Shown here piece after piece: positions 1-5,817 of a DNA stretch of 6,283 nt. Numbering within the stretch: position 1 is the first letter of the stretch; the number at the start of each line of letters is the position of its first letter. The notes under the pieces are model-generated. The model saw only the letters and a program-made list of their open reading frames with translations, was not told where the DNA came from and made no database searches. Made by a program: the position numbers and the translations under genes. The DNA comes from Bacteroidales bacterium UBA4459 (GTDB taxonomy: Bacteria > Bacteroidota > Bacteroidia > Bacteroidales > F082). Location of the stretch: contig DGOT01000241.1 in NCBI GenBank assembly GCA_002389465.1, positions 1 through 6,283 on the forward strand, read 5' to 3'.

Positions 1-66
1 GACAAACGTTCGAAATGGGCAGGAAAATTTGACTTCTTTAAAATTGAACATGATGAGAAAGTTTAA
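1..66 (+). CDS. batB: BatB C-terminal end (5'-truncated, vWA-domain Bat operon protein)
   Basis: Frame 1 is open from the window edge to a TAA at 64-66 and encodes 21 residues, DKRSKWAGKFDFFKIEHDEKV. A short basic/aromatic tail with an (N/D)-x-F-F/L-F-K element just after the last membrane helix is what I expect at the end of BatB, and batB normally sits directly before batC. The vWA domain and the membrane segments lie outside the window, so the assignment rests on this tail and on gene order. The stop overlaps the batC start by 14-17 bases, which suggests translational coupling. It could instead be the tail of a batA/batB fusion. Confidence 0.6.
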   Translation, partial: DKRSKWAGKFDFFKIEHDEKV

Positions 67-805
67 AGGAGGGTATATATTATTACTGGTACTGCTCGCT
101 GCCTTGCAAGTGGCCGGACAGGATGAGAAGAAAATGGTCAGGGAAGGAAACAGCCTGTATGATGACGGAAACTACCAGGAAGCAGAGATTGAATATAGAA
201 AAGCACTCTCGGAAAATCAGGGATATGCCAAAGGGAAATTTAACCTCGGCGATGCTATGTACGCGCAGAAGAACTATGAAGAAGCCGGCAAATTGTTCGG
301 CGAACTCGGAGAAACTGCCGCTAATGATGAAGTCGAAAGCAAGTCGTGGTATAACCTGGGTAACACCTTGATGGAGCAACAGAAATATAAGGAAAGTATC
401 GAGGCATTTAAAAAAGCGTTGCGGCTCAATCCTGATGACCAGGATGCCAAATACAATCTGGAATACGCTCGGAAAAAACTGAAAAATCAGCAGCAGCAGC
501 AACAGCAAAACAAAGACCAGAACAAAGACCAAGATAAAAAGGATCAGAATAAGGATCAAAACAAACAGGATCAGGACAAGAATAAAGATCAGAAAGAGCA
601 GGACAAACAGGATCAGCAGAAGGACAAACAAGACCAGCAGCAGAACGATCAGCAAAAGCAACAGCAGCAACCACAGCAAATATCGAAGCAGGATGCGCAG
701 AAGATGTTGGAAGCTCTGAAAAATAACGAGAAGAAGACGTTACAGGAATTACAAAAACAAAAAGCAAAAGCAGTCAGGGCGAAGAAAAGTGATATTGACT
801 GGTAA
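50..805 (+). CDS. batC: BatC, exported TPR protein with Gln/Lys/Asp-rich tail
   Basis: The product is 251 residues from the ATG at 50 (a second ATG at 53 is equally possible). I prefer these to the in-frame TTG at 29 because they put a normal signal peptide at the N-terminus: basic MMRKFK, a hydrophobic stretch over about residues 9-20, and likely cleavage near VAG/Q. Three TPR-like helical pairs follow at about residues 28-61, 62-96 and 98-131; the last contains the strongest match, YNLGNTLMEQQKYKESIEAF. Residues 147-210 are almost purely Gln, Lys, Asp and Asn, probably an extended or disordered charged linker. The C-terminal ~40 residues form an amphipathic Lys-rich helix ending in SDIDW, like the Asp-Trp ending common in BatC proteins. 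In the Bat system BatC is thought to be a periplasmic scaffold partner of BatB/BatA. This role is inferred from the family; the biochemical function is unsettled. Confidence 0.85.
   Translation: MMRKFKGGYILLLVLLAALQVAGQDEKKMVREGNSLYDDGNYQEAEIEYRKALSENQGYAKGKFNLGDAMYAQKNYEEAGKLFGELGETAANDEVESKSWYNLGNTLMEQQKYKESIEAFKKALRLNPDDQDAKYNLEYARKKLKNQQQQQQQNKDQNKDQDKKDQNKDQNKQDQDKNKDQKEQDKQDQQKDKQDQQQNDQQKQQQQPQQISKQDAQKMLEALKNNEKKTLQELQKQKAKAVRAKKSDIDW
488..679 (+). repeat. CAG/AAR/GAY low-complexity tract in batC
   Basis: This tract encodes BatC residues 147-210. It opens with a run of CAG/CAA codons and continues as irregular units of Lys-Asp-Gln and Asn-Lys-Asp-Gln before a second Gln run. The codons are imperfectly repeated (CAG/CAA, AAA/AAG, GAC/GAT mixed), so it is a degenerate rather than a perfect tandem array. 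It causes the long Leu-rich open frame on the opposite strand, which is not a gene. Confidence 0.85.
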
Positions 806-829
806 AATAAAAGCATGTTATTTATGTTT

Positions 830-837
830 TACATTTG
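830..837 (+). promoter_or_regulatory. Candidate Bacteroidota -7 promoter box before batD
   Basis: TACATTTG matches the Bacteroidota primary-sigma -7 consensus TAnnTTTG and lies in the 54-base batC-batD gap, 22 bases before the batD ATG. No TTG/TTTG -33 element is visible at the usual distance upstream, so it is a half-match. If used, it would give a very short leader (about 15 bases) and a batD-batE transcript separate from the rest of the operon. Confidence 0.3.
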
Positions 838-859
838 TATATTCAAACGAAACTGATTC

Positions 860-2713
860 ATGAAACTAATTAAGCTCATCATATTAAGCCTGTTTATTGG
901 CTTGTCGCTGTTAACTCGCGCCGGTGAGGATGTTAATTTTATCGGTACGGGAAAGCAGGTGGTTGAAGTTGGCGAGCGGTTCCGCATCGTTTATGAAGTG
1001 AATGCTGATGGAAGCAGTTTCAGGTCGCCTGATTTCGACAACCTACAGGTGTTATCAGGGCCAAACACTTCTACAAGTTCAAGCGTGCAATACGTCAACG
1101 GACGTATGACAAAGTCGTACAGCAAAACATACTCGTTTATTGTTCAGGCAACACAGGAAGGCGAAATTACCGTGTCCCCTGCTTCCGTGAAAGTAGACGG
1201 TAAAACATACACATCCAACAGCATTACCATTAACGTCATAAAATCATCTTCAGGTCAGAAAGGCACCACCACGAAGTCTTCAGGTCAGAACCGTTCTTCA
1301 GGCGATGCTCTTCAGGATGATGATGTCTATATAAAATCGTACATCAGCAGTAGAAACACCTACCTGGGCGAGCAGATCATCATCACCTACAAGATATATA
1401 CAAAAGTTCCGGTTTCCAACCTGAGCATGGAGAAATCGCCTTCCTATCCGGGTTTCTGGTCGAAAAACCTGATGGAGGATAATAATAAATTCAAGCAATC
1501 CACGCAAACAATCAACGGCGAAGAATACATTGTAGCTGATATTGCCAAATATGCCCTGTTTCCGCAGAAATCGGGCGAACTGACTATTGATCCGGTGAAG
1601 ATGAACTGTGTGGTACAGATAAGGCTGCAGTCGGACAGGCGCAGGAGCAGTGACCCGTTTGAGAGCTTTTTCAACGATCCGTTTTTTAACCGGAATGTGA
1701 AAAACGTGGAGACCGTTCTGGCCTCGAAGCCAATAAAACTAAATGTAAAACCGCTGCCCCAAATGGGTAAACCTGACAATTTTAACGGGGCAGTGGGTGA
1801 CTTTACATTTCGGAGCGAACTCGACAACGACCAGCTTACAACCAATGATGCCCTGACGGTAAAAGTAAAGATCTCAGGCAAAGGAAATATCGAACTGGTG
1901 AGTGCCCCTGAGGTGAAGTTTCCGTCCGATTTCGAAACATATGATCCGAAAGTACGGTCGAACATAAAGGTGAGTTCGTCCGGTGTGTCAGGCAGCAAGA
2001 CGTTCGAATACCTGGCTATTCCAAGAGCAGCAGGTGATTTTAGCATAGACCCGGTGGCGTTCAGCTATTTCAATCCTAAAGAAGGAAAATACCACTCTTT
2101 TTCTTCGGGAGAGTTAACGGTTTCTGTAGCCAAAGGAGACAACACATCTCCCGGAGTTACATACAGCTCTTCGGCACAGGAAGATATCCGGTTTATCGGA
2201 CAGGACATCCATCATATTAAAACAGCCTCGCTGCCCCTTAAAGAAAAAGGAGGTTTCCTGTTTGCCTCAACTTTGTATTACATCCTGATGGTGCTGCCCC
2301 TGCTGCTGCTGCTGCTTTTTATTGTTGTATGGAAACAACAGGAGAAACGACGCAGCAATGTAAGCCTGATGAAGAACCGTAAAGCCAACAAAATTGCGCG
2401 TATGCGTTTACAGAAAGCCGCTAAACTGAAGAAAGAGAACGATGAGAAGGCATTTTACGATGAGCTGGCCCAGGCGCTCTGGGGGTACATTGCGGATAAG
2501 TTCAATATACCCAAATCCAACTTATCTGTCGACACCGTCAAGGAAGCACTGCTTGATCAGAAGGTGGACGAGCAGGTGACGGCTAATTTTGTGAACACGC
2601 TGCATAATATTGATTTTGCCCGTTTTGCTCCGGGCGATTCAGGCGGGAAGATGGAAAACGTGTATAACGAAGCCATGAACGCCATCATGCAGGCAGAAAA
2701 ACAGTTAAGGTAA
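860..2713 (+). CDS. batD: BatD, membrane-anchored periplasmic Bat (oxygen tolerance) protein
   Basis: The protein has 617 residues, a usual length for BatD. An N-terminal signal sequence (KLIKLIILSLFIGLSLLTRAG, about residues 2-22) is followed by a large periplasmic region of beta-sandwich-like segments. Family landmarks include VEVGERFRIVYEV near residue 35, a YVNGRMTKSYSKTYSFIVQA block near 75-95, and a DPFESFFNDPFF stretch near 265-276, typical of Bacteroidota BatD. A Ser/Gly/Thr linker lies at about residues 130-150. One transmembrane helix (about 468-491, with a run of CTG Leu codons) is followed by a basic stop-transfer segment and a cytosolic helical tail of about 125 residues. The gene is the central member of the Bat operon; BatD probably bridges periplasmic BatC/BatE and the membrane vWA proteins. 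That role is inferred from the family. The stop overlaps the batE start. Confidence 0.92.
   Translation: MKLIKLIILSLFIGLSLLTRAGEDVNFIGTGKQVVEVGERFRIVYEVNADGSSFRSPDFDNLQVLSGPNTSTSSSVQYVNGRMTKSYSKTYSFIVQATQEGEITVSPASVKVDGKTYTSNSITINVIKSSSGQKGTTTKSSGQNRSSGDALQDDDVYIKSYISSRNTYLGEQIIITYKIYTKVPVSNLSMEKSPSYPGFWSKNLMEDNNKFKQSTQTINGEEYIVADIAKYALFPQKSGELTIDPVKMNCVVQIRLQSDRRRSSDPFESFFNDPFFNRNVKNVETVLASKPIKLNVKPLPQMGKPDNFNGAVGDFTFRSELDNDQLTTNDALTVKVKISGKGNIELVSAPEVKFPSDFETYDPKVRSNIKVSSSGVSGSKTFEYLAIPRAAGDFSIDPVAFSYFNPKEGKYHSFSSGELTVSVAKGDNTSPGVTYSSSAQEDIRFIGQDIHHIKTASLPLKEKGGFLFASTLYYILMVLPLLLLLLFIVVWKQQEKRRSNVSLMKNRKANKIARMRLQKAAKLKKENDEKAFYDELAQALWGYIADKFNIPKSNLSVDTVKEALLDQKVDEQVTANFVNTLHNIDFARFAPGDSGGKMENVYNEAMNAIMQAEKQLR
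1247..1316 (+). repeat. Four TCTTCAGG copies in the BatD linker
   Basis: The octamer TCTTCAGG occurs at 1247, 1277, 1295 and 1309. The first two copies extend to the 14-mer TCTTCAGGTCAGAA. Copies 1-3 are in frame and encode Ser-Ser-Gly; copy 4 is out of frame and reads through Leu-Gln-Asp. The region falls in a flexible Ser/Gly/Thr linker of BatD, so small duplications would be tolerated. Confidence 0.6.
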
Positions 2714-3483
2714 TGAGGAAAATAAAAAGAATCATATTTCCGGTTTTTATTGCTCTGGCCATGCAGGTATCCTCTGCCTTCGGCCAGTCTGCCGATTCGC
2801 TGATTTATAAAGCAAACGAGGCGTATAACCAGGGATTATACGATTCGGCCATAGCAACCTATACACAGGCACTCGATCGAAACCTTGAGTCGTACCAGCT
2901 TTATTACAACATAGGTAATGCCTGTTTTAAAAACAACGATATTCCTTCGGCTATTTTATATTACGAAAAAGCCAAAAAACTGGCGCCTACTGACGAAGAT
3001 GTAAATTTCAACCTGAGTATTGCCAACAGCATGATTGTGGACAAGATCGAGAAAGTACCCGAAATGTTTTATCAGAAATGGTGGAATTATTTTTACAATA
3101 TGTTTGACGCCGATACGTGGACAATCATATCCATTGTTTCGTGGATCATTCTTTTGCTTTTTATCGGCACCTTTATTCTGGCAAAAACCAGGAGGACGAA
3201 AAAGATGTCTTTCTATTTCGGCTTGCTGTTCCTGTTTACATCGGTGGCGACTTTCGGATTGGCATCGCAAAAATATTATTACACCAAAGAGCATAAAGAG
3301 GCGATTGTTTTTACCCCCACCGTTACAGCAAAAAGCTCCCCTACCCGCAGTGCTGTGGACCTGTTCGTAATTCACGAAGGAACTAAAGTGCGCATTGTGG
3401 ACGAAGTTCAGGGCTGGGTAAAGATCAAACTGCATGATGGCAGCATCGGCTGGCTACCGGGCAATGCGGTGAAGCGGATATAA
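2713..3483 (+). CDS. batE: BatE, TPR / two-TM / SH3-like Bat operon protein
   Basis: The protein has 256 residues. The start ATG shares its A with the batD TAA (TAATG), so translation is probably by re-initiation and the start is well fixed. A signal peptide (about residues 1-24, ending SSAFG/Q) precedes two TPR units at about 28-59 and 61-94 (NIGNACFKNNDIPSAILYYE is a clear TPR). An aromatic segment (YQKWWNYFYNMF) leads into TM helices at about 136-157 and 166-185 with a basic KTRRTKK loop between them. The C-terminal ~60 residues (196-256) look like a bacterial SH3-like domain: VTAKSSPTRSA, then EGTKVRIVDEVQGWVKIKL and GSIGWLPGNAV. This order matches Bacteroidota BatE. The predicted topology puts both the TPR region and the SH3 domain in the periplasm. 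It is the last gene of the operon; no strong hairpin terminator is visible after it. Confidence 0.9.
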   Translation: MRKIKRIIFPVFIALAMQVSSAFGQSADSLIYKANEAYNQGLYDSAIATYTQALDRNLESYQLYYNIGNACFKNNDIPSAILYYEKAKKLAPTDEDVNFNLSIANSMIVDKIEKVPEMFYQKWWNYFYNMFDADTWTIISIVSWIILLLFIGTFILAKTRRTKKMSFYFGLLFLFTSVATFGLASQKYYYTKEHKEAIVFTPTVTAKSSPTRSAVDLFVIHEGTKVRIVDEVQGWVKIKLHDGSIGWLPGNAVKRI

Positions 3484-3537
3484 GACGATTACCGGTCTGG
3501 AACTTTGTAAAGGATATCTATTTAACGTACCTCACTC

Positions 3538-3569
3538 CTGCCAACGTTTTGAATATGGTGCGTTTGGAA
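3538..3569 (-). repeat. Intergenic element, copy 1 (left flank of nuclease gene)
   Basis: On the plus strand it reads CTGCCAACG, an 11-base spacer, then GTGCG and TTTGGAA. The ends form a short imperfect inverted pair: CCAACG (3541-3546) with CGTTTGG (3561-3567), six base pairs with one unpaired T. The element lies 55 bases after the batE stop and downstream of the nuclease stop. The same core, in the same orientation, recurs at 4858-4896. Similar TGCCAACG-type intergenic sequences are, from memory, frequent between accessory genes in Bacteroidota; copy number in this genome is unknown. Confidence 0.45.
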
Positions 3570-3652
3570 TTTCAACGCTCCAATCTTTCAATTTACTACT
3601 ATATTTATTTGTTGCTAACTCAGTTCTTTATTTTTTGTTGGCTGCTGCTTGT

Positions 3653-4819
3653 TCATTTAATCAAGATAAGTTTTAAGGTAGCTAAAACATTATTTTTCGA
3701 TTTCAATTGGGCCAAATAAACGCCATTAGGATATTCTTCAGCATTCCAAATGATTGAAGTTTCTCCGATAGGTATCTTTTCTAAGAATACCGTTTGTCCC
3801 TGCATATTTAATATCTCGATATTCATAGAATCGTTTGGAGATCTTATAGAAAATTCTGTTTTAGAATAAAAGGGATTTGGGTAATTACTAAAATACGGTG
3901 TTGTTAGTGTTAAGTCGGTAAGACCTACGTTTGAATTCATGTCAAGCTTAAGTGCAACAGGTCTATGGTCTGATATGTTTTCATCATACTCCCACCAACT
4001 ACCTGTTAAATATTCGTCAATTTTAATGGTGGAAATAACAGAACTGCCATTCTCAAAATCATCTAATAGTTCATTTGTTATAAGAATATGATCCAGGTGT
4101 GAAGGCCAGGTAGGATACGACCACTCAGAATTATCTCCCATCGCAATTTCATAATCAGTGAATAAATAATTCTCAACATCATCAAGAATCAGTTGAAATA
4201 CATTATTTTGAGGACTATCAGATAATATATCATTTAGATCACCTAATACTATTACGTTTTCATTTGGAAAATGTATATCTATATATTCTTTCAATAAGTT
4301 ACTTGCATAATATCTTCTTGTTTCCTCGTCATCCGGATTTGTTAGATCAAGAATTTCATCACCACAACACTTAAAATGATTGTTTATTACTATAATCCTT
4401 TCATTCTCATAAATTAAATCCATGACCATTGGTGATCTTGGAAATGGACTCCAATAGGGTGAAGTGGTATAAATTTCATAAATATCATTGATTTGTATGA
4501 TAGCAGGTTTGTATATGTATGCCAAACCGGCAAACCAGGATGACTCCAGATATCCCTCATATGAGTTCAAACTATCAATCATTTGGTCAAATGCACTTAT
4601 ATCATCTACTTCCTGTATTGCCAATAAATCAATATCTAAAGCTTCAATTATTTGTGTTACATAATCTATTGTAAGTTCACCATTTTTAGGAAACCATTCA
4701 ATATTCCATGTCATTACTTCAAATGTGGTGTCGGTTCCAAATGTCAAGTCTTCGATGCTTTGTGCAGTCATTGAAGAAACAGCAAGCAATATGGATAATA
4801 TAATCAGCACTTTTTTCAT
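3653..4819 (-). CDS. Secreted EEP-family nuclease/phosphatase with T9SS sorting domain
   Basis: The protein has 388 residues. A Sec signal peptide (residues 1-19, likely cut SMTA/Q) precedes a full endonuclease/exonuclease/phosphatase fold at about 33-293. The expected metal and catalytic residues are present: Asn39 (MTWNIEWF), Glu70 (LLAIQEV), His148 (VINNHFKCCG), Asp194 and Asn196 (VLGDLND), Asp243-His244 (LDHILI) and Asp284-His285 (SDHRPVAL). The Cys-Cys after the first histidine is common in secreted members. Residues ~305-388 form a type A T9SS C-terminal domain with YPNPF (313-317), GVYLAQL and a final KLILIK. The enzyme is therefore probably exported and then passed across the outer membrane, where it would be cleaved and attached or released. 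Cleavage of extracellular DNA or RNA is plausible, but the fold also includes phosphodiesterases and sphingomyelinases, so the substrate is open. No canonical promoter box lies just upstream. Similar direct repeats flank the gene. Confidence 0.88.
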   Translation of the reverse strand: MKKVLIILSILLAVSSMTAQSIEDLTFGTDTTFEVMTWNIEWFPKNGELTIDYVTQIIEALDIDLLAIQEVDDISAFDQMIDSLNSYEGYLESSWFAGLAYIYKPAIIQINDIYEIYTTSPYWSPFPRSPMVMDLIYENERIIVINNHFKCCGDEILDLTNPDDEETRRYYASNLLKEYIDIHFPNENVIVLGDLNDILSDSPQNNVFQLILDDVENYLFTDYEIAMGDNSEWSYPTWPSHLDHILITNELLDDFENGSSVISTIKIDEYLTGSWWEYDENISDHRPVALKLDMNSNVGLTDLTLTTPYFSNYPNPFYSKTEFSIRSPNDSMNIEILNMQGQTVFLEKIPIGETSIIWNAEEYPNGVYLAQLKSKNNVLATLKLILIK

Positions 4820-4857
4820 CTTTTAAATCTATATGGTAATTCTATCATCTCAAGTTG

Positions 4858-4896
4858 CTGCCAACGGTTGCGTTAAAAATAGTGCGGGTTTTGGAA
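4858..4896 (-). repeat. Intergenic element, copy 2 (right flank of nuclease gene)
   Basis: On the plus strand it reads CTGCCAACG, a 15-base spacer, then GTGCG and GGTTTTGGAA. It shares the 9-base head, the GTGCG core and the TTGGAA end with copy 1, differing in spacer length and a GG/T insertion. It lies 38 bases upstream of the nuclease ATG and downstream of the lipoprotein stop. The distance between equivalent positions of the copies is 1320 bases, containing the nuclease gene alone. The rest of this gap, 4897-5047, is very AT-rich with no ORF or convincing hairpin. Confidence 0.45.
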
Positions 4897-5047
4897 CACT
4901 ACTCTTTCTGCTTATCATTATTTTTATTGTTTAGTTTATTGTTCATTTTACTTTTCAACCTGCATTATTTTTAGCGCTTTTTAGTAAAAGTAATTGTCAA
5001 ACTCCAACAGAATATTCCAACTTAACTATTTGTGTTAGTCAATCATT

Positions 5048-5659
5048 TTAGTATTTACCATCCCAATAATGAACATCAAAATCTTTGCATTCGACAACAC
5101 CATCTTTTGTCCAGCATTTTGATGCAATACCATCACAGTTACCATCACCAAAATCAATAGTTACATAAGGATTTCCTTCTTTGTCTTGGTATTCAATTAT
5201 ACCTGAAACAATTTCATAATCACAATTTTCATTTTTAACAAGTTCCTGAACAATTACATACTCCTCTTTTTGTTGTTTAAAAAGCACCCAAATATCTACA
5301 TCTTTACTTTCTATCACACCATTCTCTAGCCAATTTACAGTAGCAAGTCCATCACAATTTCCATTACCGAAATCAATCGAAAATACCATTTCATCTTGGT
5401 AATAATACTCAATAATTCCCGAAACAACTTCCCACTCACATTCTTCTTTCTTTACCAACTCTTCGACTACATTCTTTTTGTAATCGTCTTTATTTCCACT
5501 GCCTTTTATTATTATATCAGGTTCAAGACTATTTAAAAAAATTTCTGTTGTCTGAGGATTTTTTGTTTTATTTTTCTTTTCTGCTTCTTTATTACAAGAA
5601 GTAAACACTAAAACCACACTTACGGTTAATAATGATAAAATTACTAATGCTCTTTTCAT
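5048..5659 (-). CDS. Two-repeat surface/periplasmic lipoprotein of unknown function
   Basis: The protein has 203 residues. A hydrophobic N-terminus ends in FTSC, so Cys22 is the likely lipidated residue, followed by a Lys/Glu-rich spacer (CNKEAEKKNK). The rest is two homologous units at residues 64-123 and 136-196, each of the form ELVK-x-E-x-C...VSGIIEY...IDFG(N/D)GNCDG.A...W...GV.E.KD.D. Each unit has a Cys pair 28-29 residues apart (74/102, 146/175), suggesting one disulfide per unit; Cys182 and Cys191 occur only in unit 2. The loops NGNCDG and DGNCDG fit a [DN]-x-N-x-D-G calcium-loop pattern, though this may be only a turn. I recall related DFG/DYG-x-G-x-CD repeats in other Bacteroidota lipoproteins with no known function, so none is assigned. 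The gene stands alone, with a likely promoter about 120 bases upstream at 5777-5784. Confidence 0.8.
   Translation of the reverse strand: MKRALVILSLLTVSVVLVFTSCNKEAEKKNKTKNPQTTEIFLNSLEPDIIIKGSGNKDDYKKNVVEELVKKEECEWEVVSGIIEYYYQDEMVFSIDFGNGNCDGLATVNWLENGVIESKDVDIWVLFKQQKEEYVIVQELVKNENCDYEIVSGIIEYQDKEGNPYVTIDFGDGNCDGIASKCWTKDGVVECKDFDVHYWDGKY
5072..5254 (-). repeat. Lipoprotein internal repeat, unit 2 (residues 136-196)
   Basis: This is the second copy of the ~60-residue unit. Over the best stretch (about 29 bases starting at 5130, the GNCDG region) it matches unit 1 (starting at 5349) at about 25 of 29 bases, with most differences at third codon positions. The offset is 219 bases there, exactly 73 codons. 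It carries two extra cysteines (182 and 191) relative to unit 1. Confidence 0.8.
5291..5470 (-). repeat. Lipoprotein internal repeat, unit 1 (residues 64-123)
   Basis: This first copy of the unit contains EELVKKEECEWEVVSGIIEY and IDFGNGNCDGLA. It aligns with unit 2 with one single-residue length difference between the VSGIIEY and IDFG blocks. A linker of about 12 residues (WVLFKQQKEEYV) joins the units. Confidence 0.8.
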
Positions 5660-5764
5660 ATTTTTATTTTATTAAATTATTTCTATTTACACGTCAAATA
5701 AGTGTTCATATTACTTTTAATTCCTGTATTCTTATACATTGTTGCAGTACGTTATTTATCAGAA

Positions 5765-5817
5765 TAATCAATTTTTCAAAGATATGGCTATTGATTAAGC
5801 TTAAAGTCTTTGAAAAA
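5765..5817 (-). other. Two interleaved perfect inverted repeats at the esterase 3' end
   Basis: Pair A is TTTTTCAAAGA (5772-5782) with TCTTTGAAAAA (5807-5817), 11 of 11 complementary with a 24-base loop. Pair B is TAATCAAT (5765-5772) with ATTGATTA (5790-5797), 8 of 8. The pairs interleave, so the two hairpins exclude each other in simple folding. The region spans the esterase stop codon (5788-5790). Pair A could serve as a weak AT-rich terminator for the esterase mRNA; chance in AT-rich DNA is possible. Confidence 0.35.
5777..5784 (-). promoter_or_regulatory. Bacteroidota -7 promoter box upstream of the lipoprotein gene
   Basis: The minus strand reads TATCTTTG, a full match to TAnnTTTG. A TTTA lies 17 bases upstream as a weak -33 candidate instead of TTTG. 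Transcription would start about 7 bases downstream and give a leader of roughly 110 bases before the lipoprotein ATG (5659). The box sits just past the esterase stop codon and inside one arm of the inverted repeat described at 5765-5817. Confidence 0.45.

Noticed and set aside
29..49. TTG at 29 as the batC start
   Set aside because: It would add seven residues ahead of the signal peptide; the ATG at 50 or 53 gives a normal n-region.
83..679. 198-codon Leu-rich open frame on the minus strand
   Set aside because: It is antisense to batC; the poly-Leu run is the complement of CAG/AAG-rich codons. The TPR and signal-peptide evidence supports the plus strand.
1298..2046. Two minus-strand open frames (69 and 200 codons) inside batD
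   Set aside because: They are antisense to a well-supported BatD coding region and show no recognisable domain.
2956..3435. Open frames on both strands within batE (159 codons minus, 111 codons plus)
   Set aside because: They are shadows of batE, whose TPR, membrane and SH3-like segments are clear in the chosen frame.
4824..4831. TAGATTTA (minus strand) as a promoter for the nuclease gene
   Set aside because: It lies only five bases from the ATG, so transcription would start inside the gene, and the final G of TAnnTTTG is missing.
3538..4896. Classical integron cassette with attC sites
   Set aside because: Strict attC core motifs are not met and no integron integrase is visible; kept only as a cassette-like hypothesis.
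5765..5817. H-type RNA pseudoknot from the interleaved inverted repeats
   Set aside because: The loop crossing the 11-bp stem would have zero bases, which is sterically unlikely; alternative hairpins are more reasonable.
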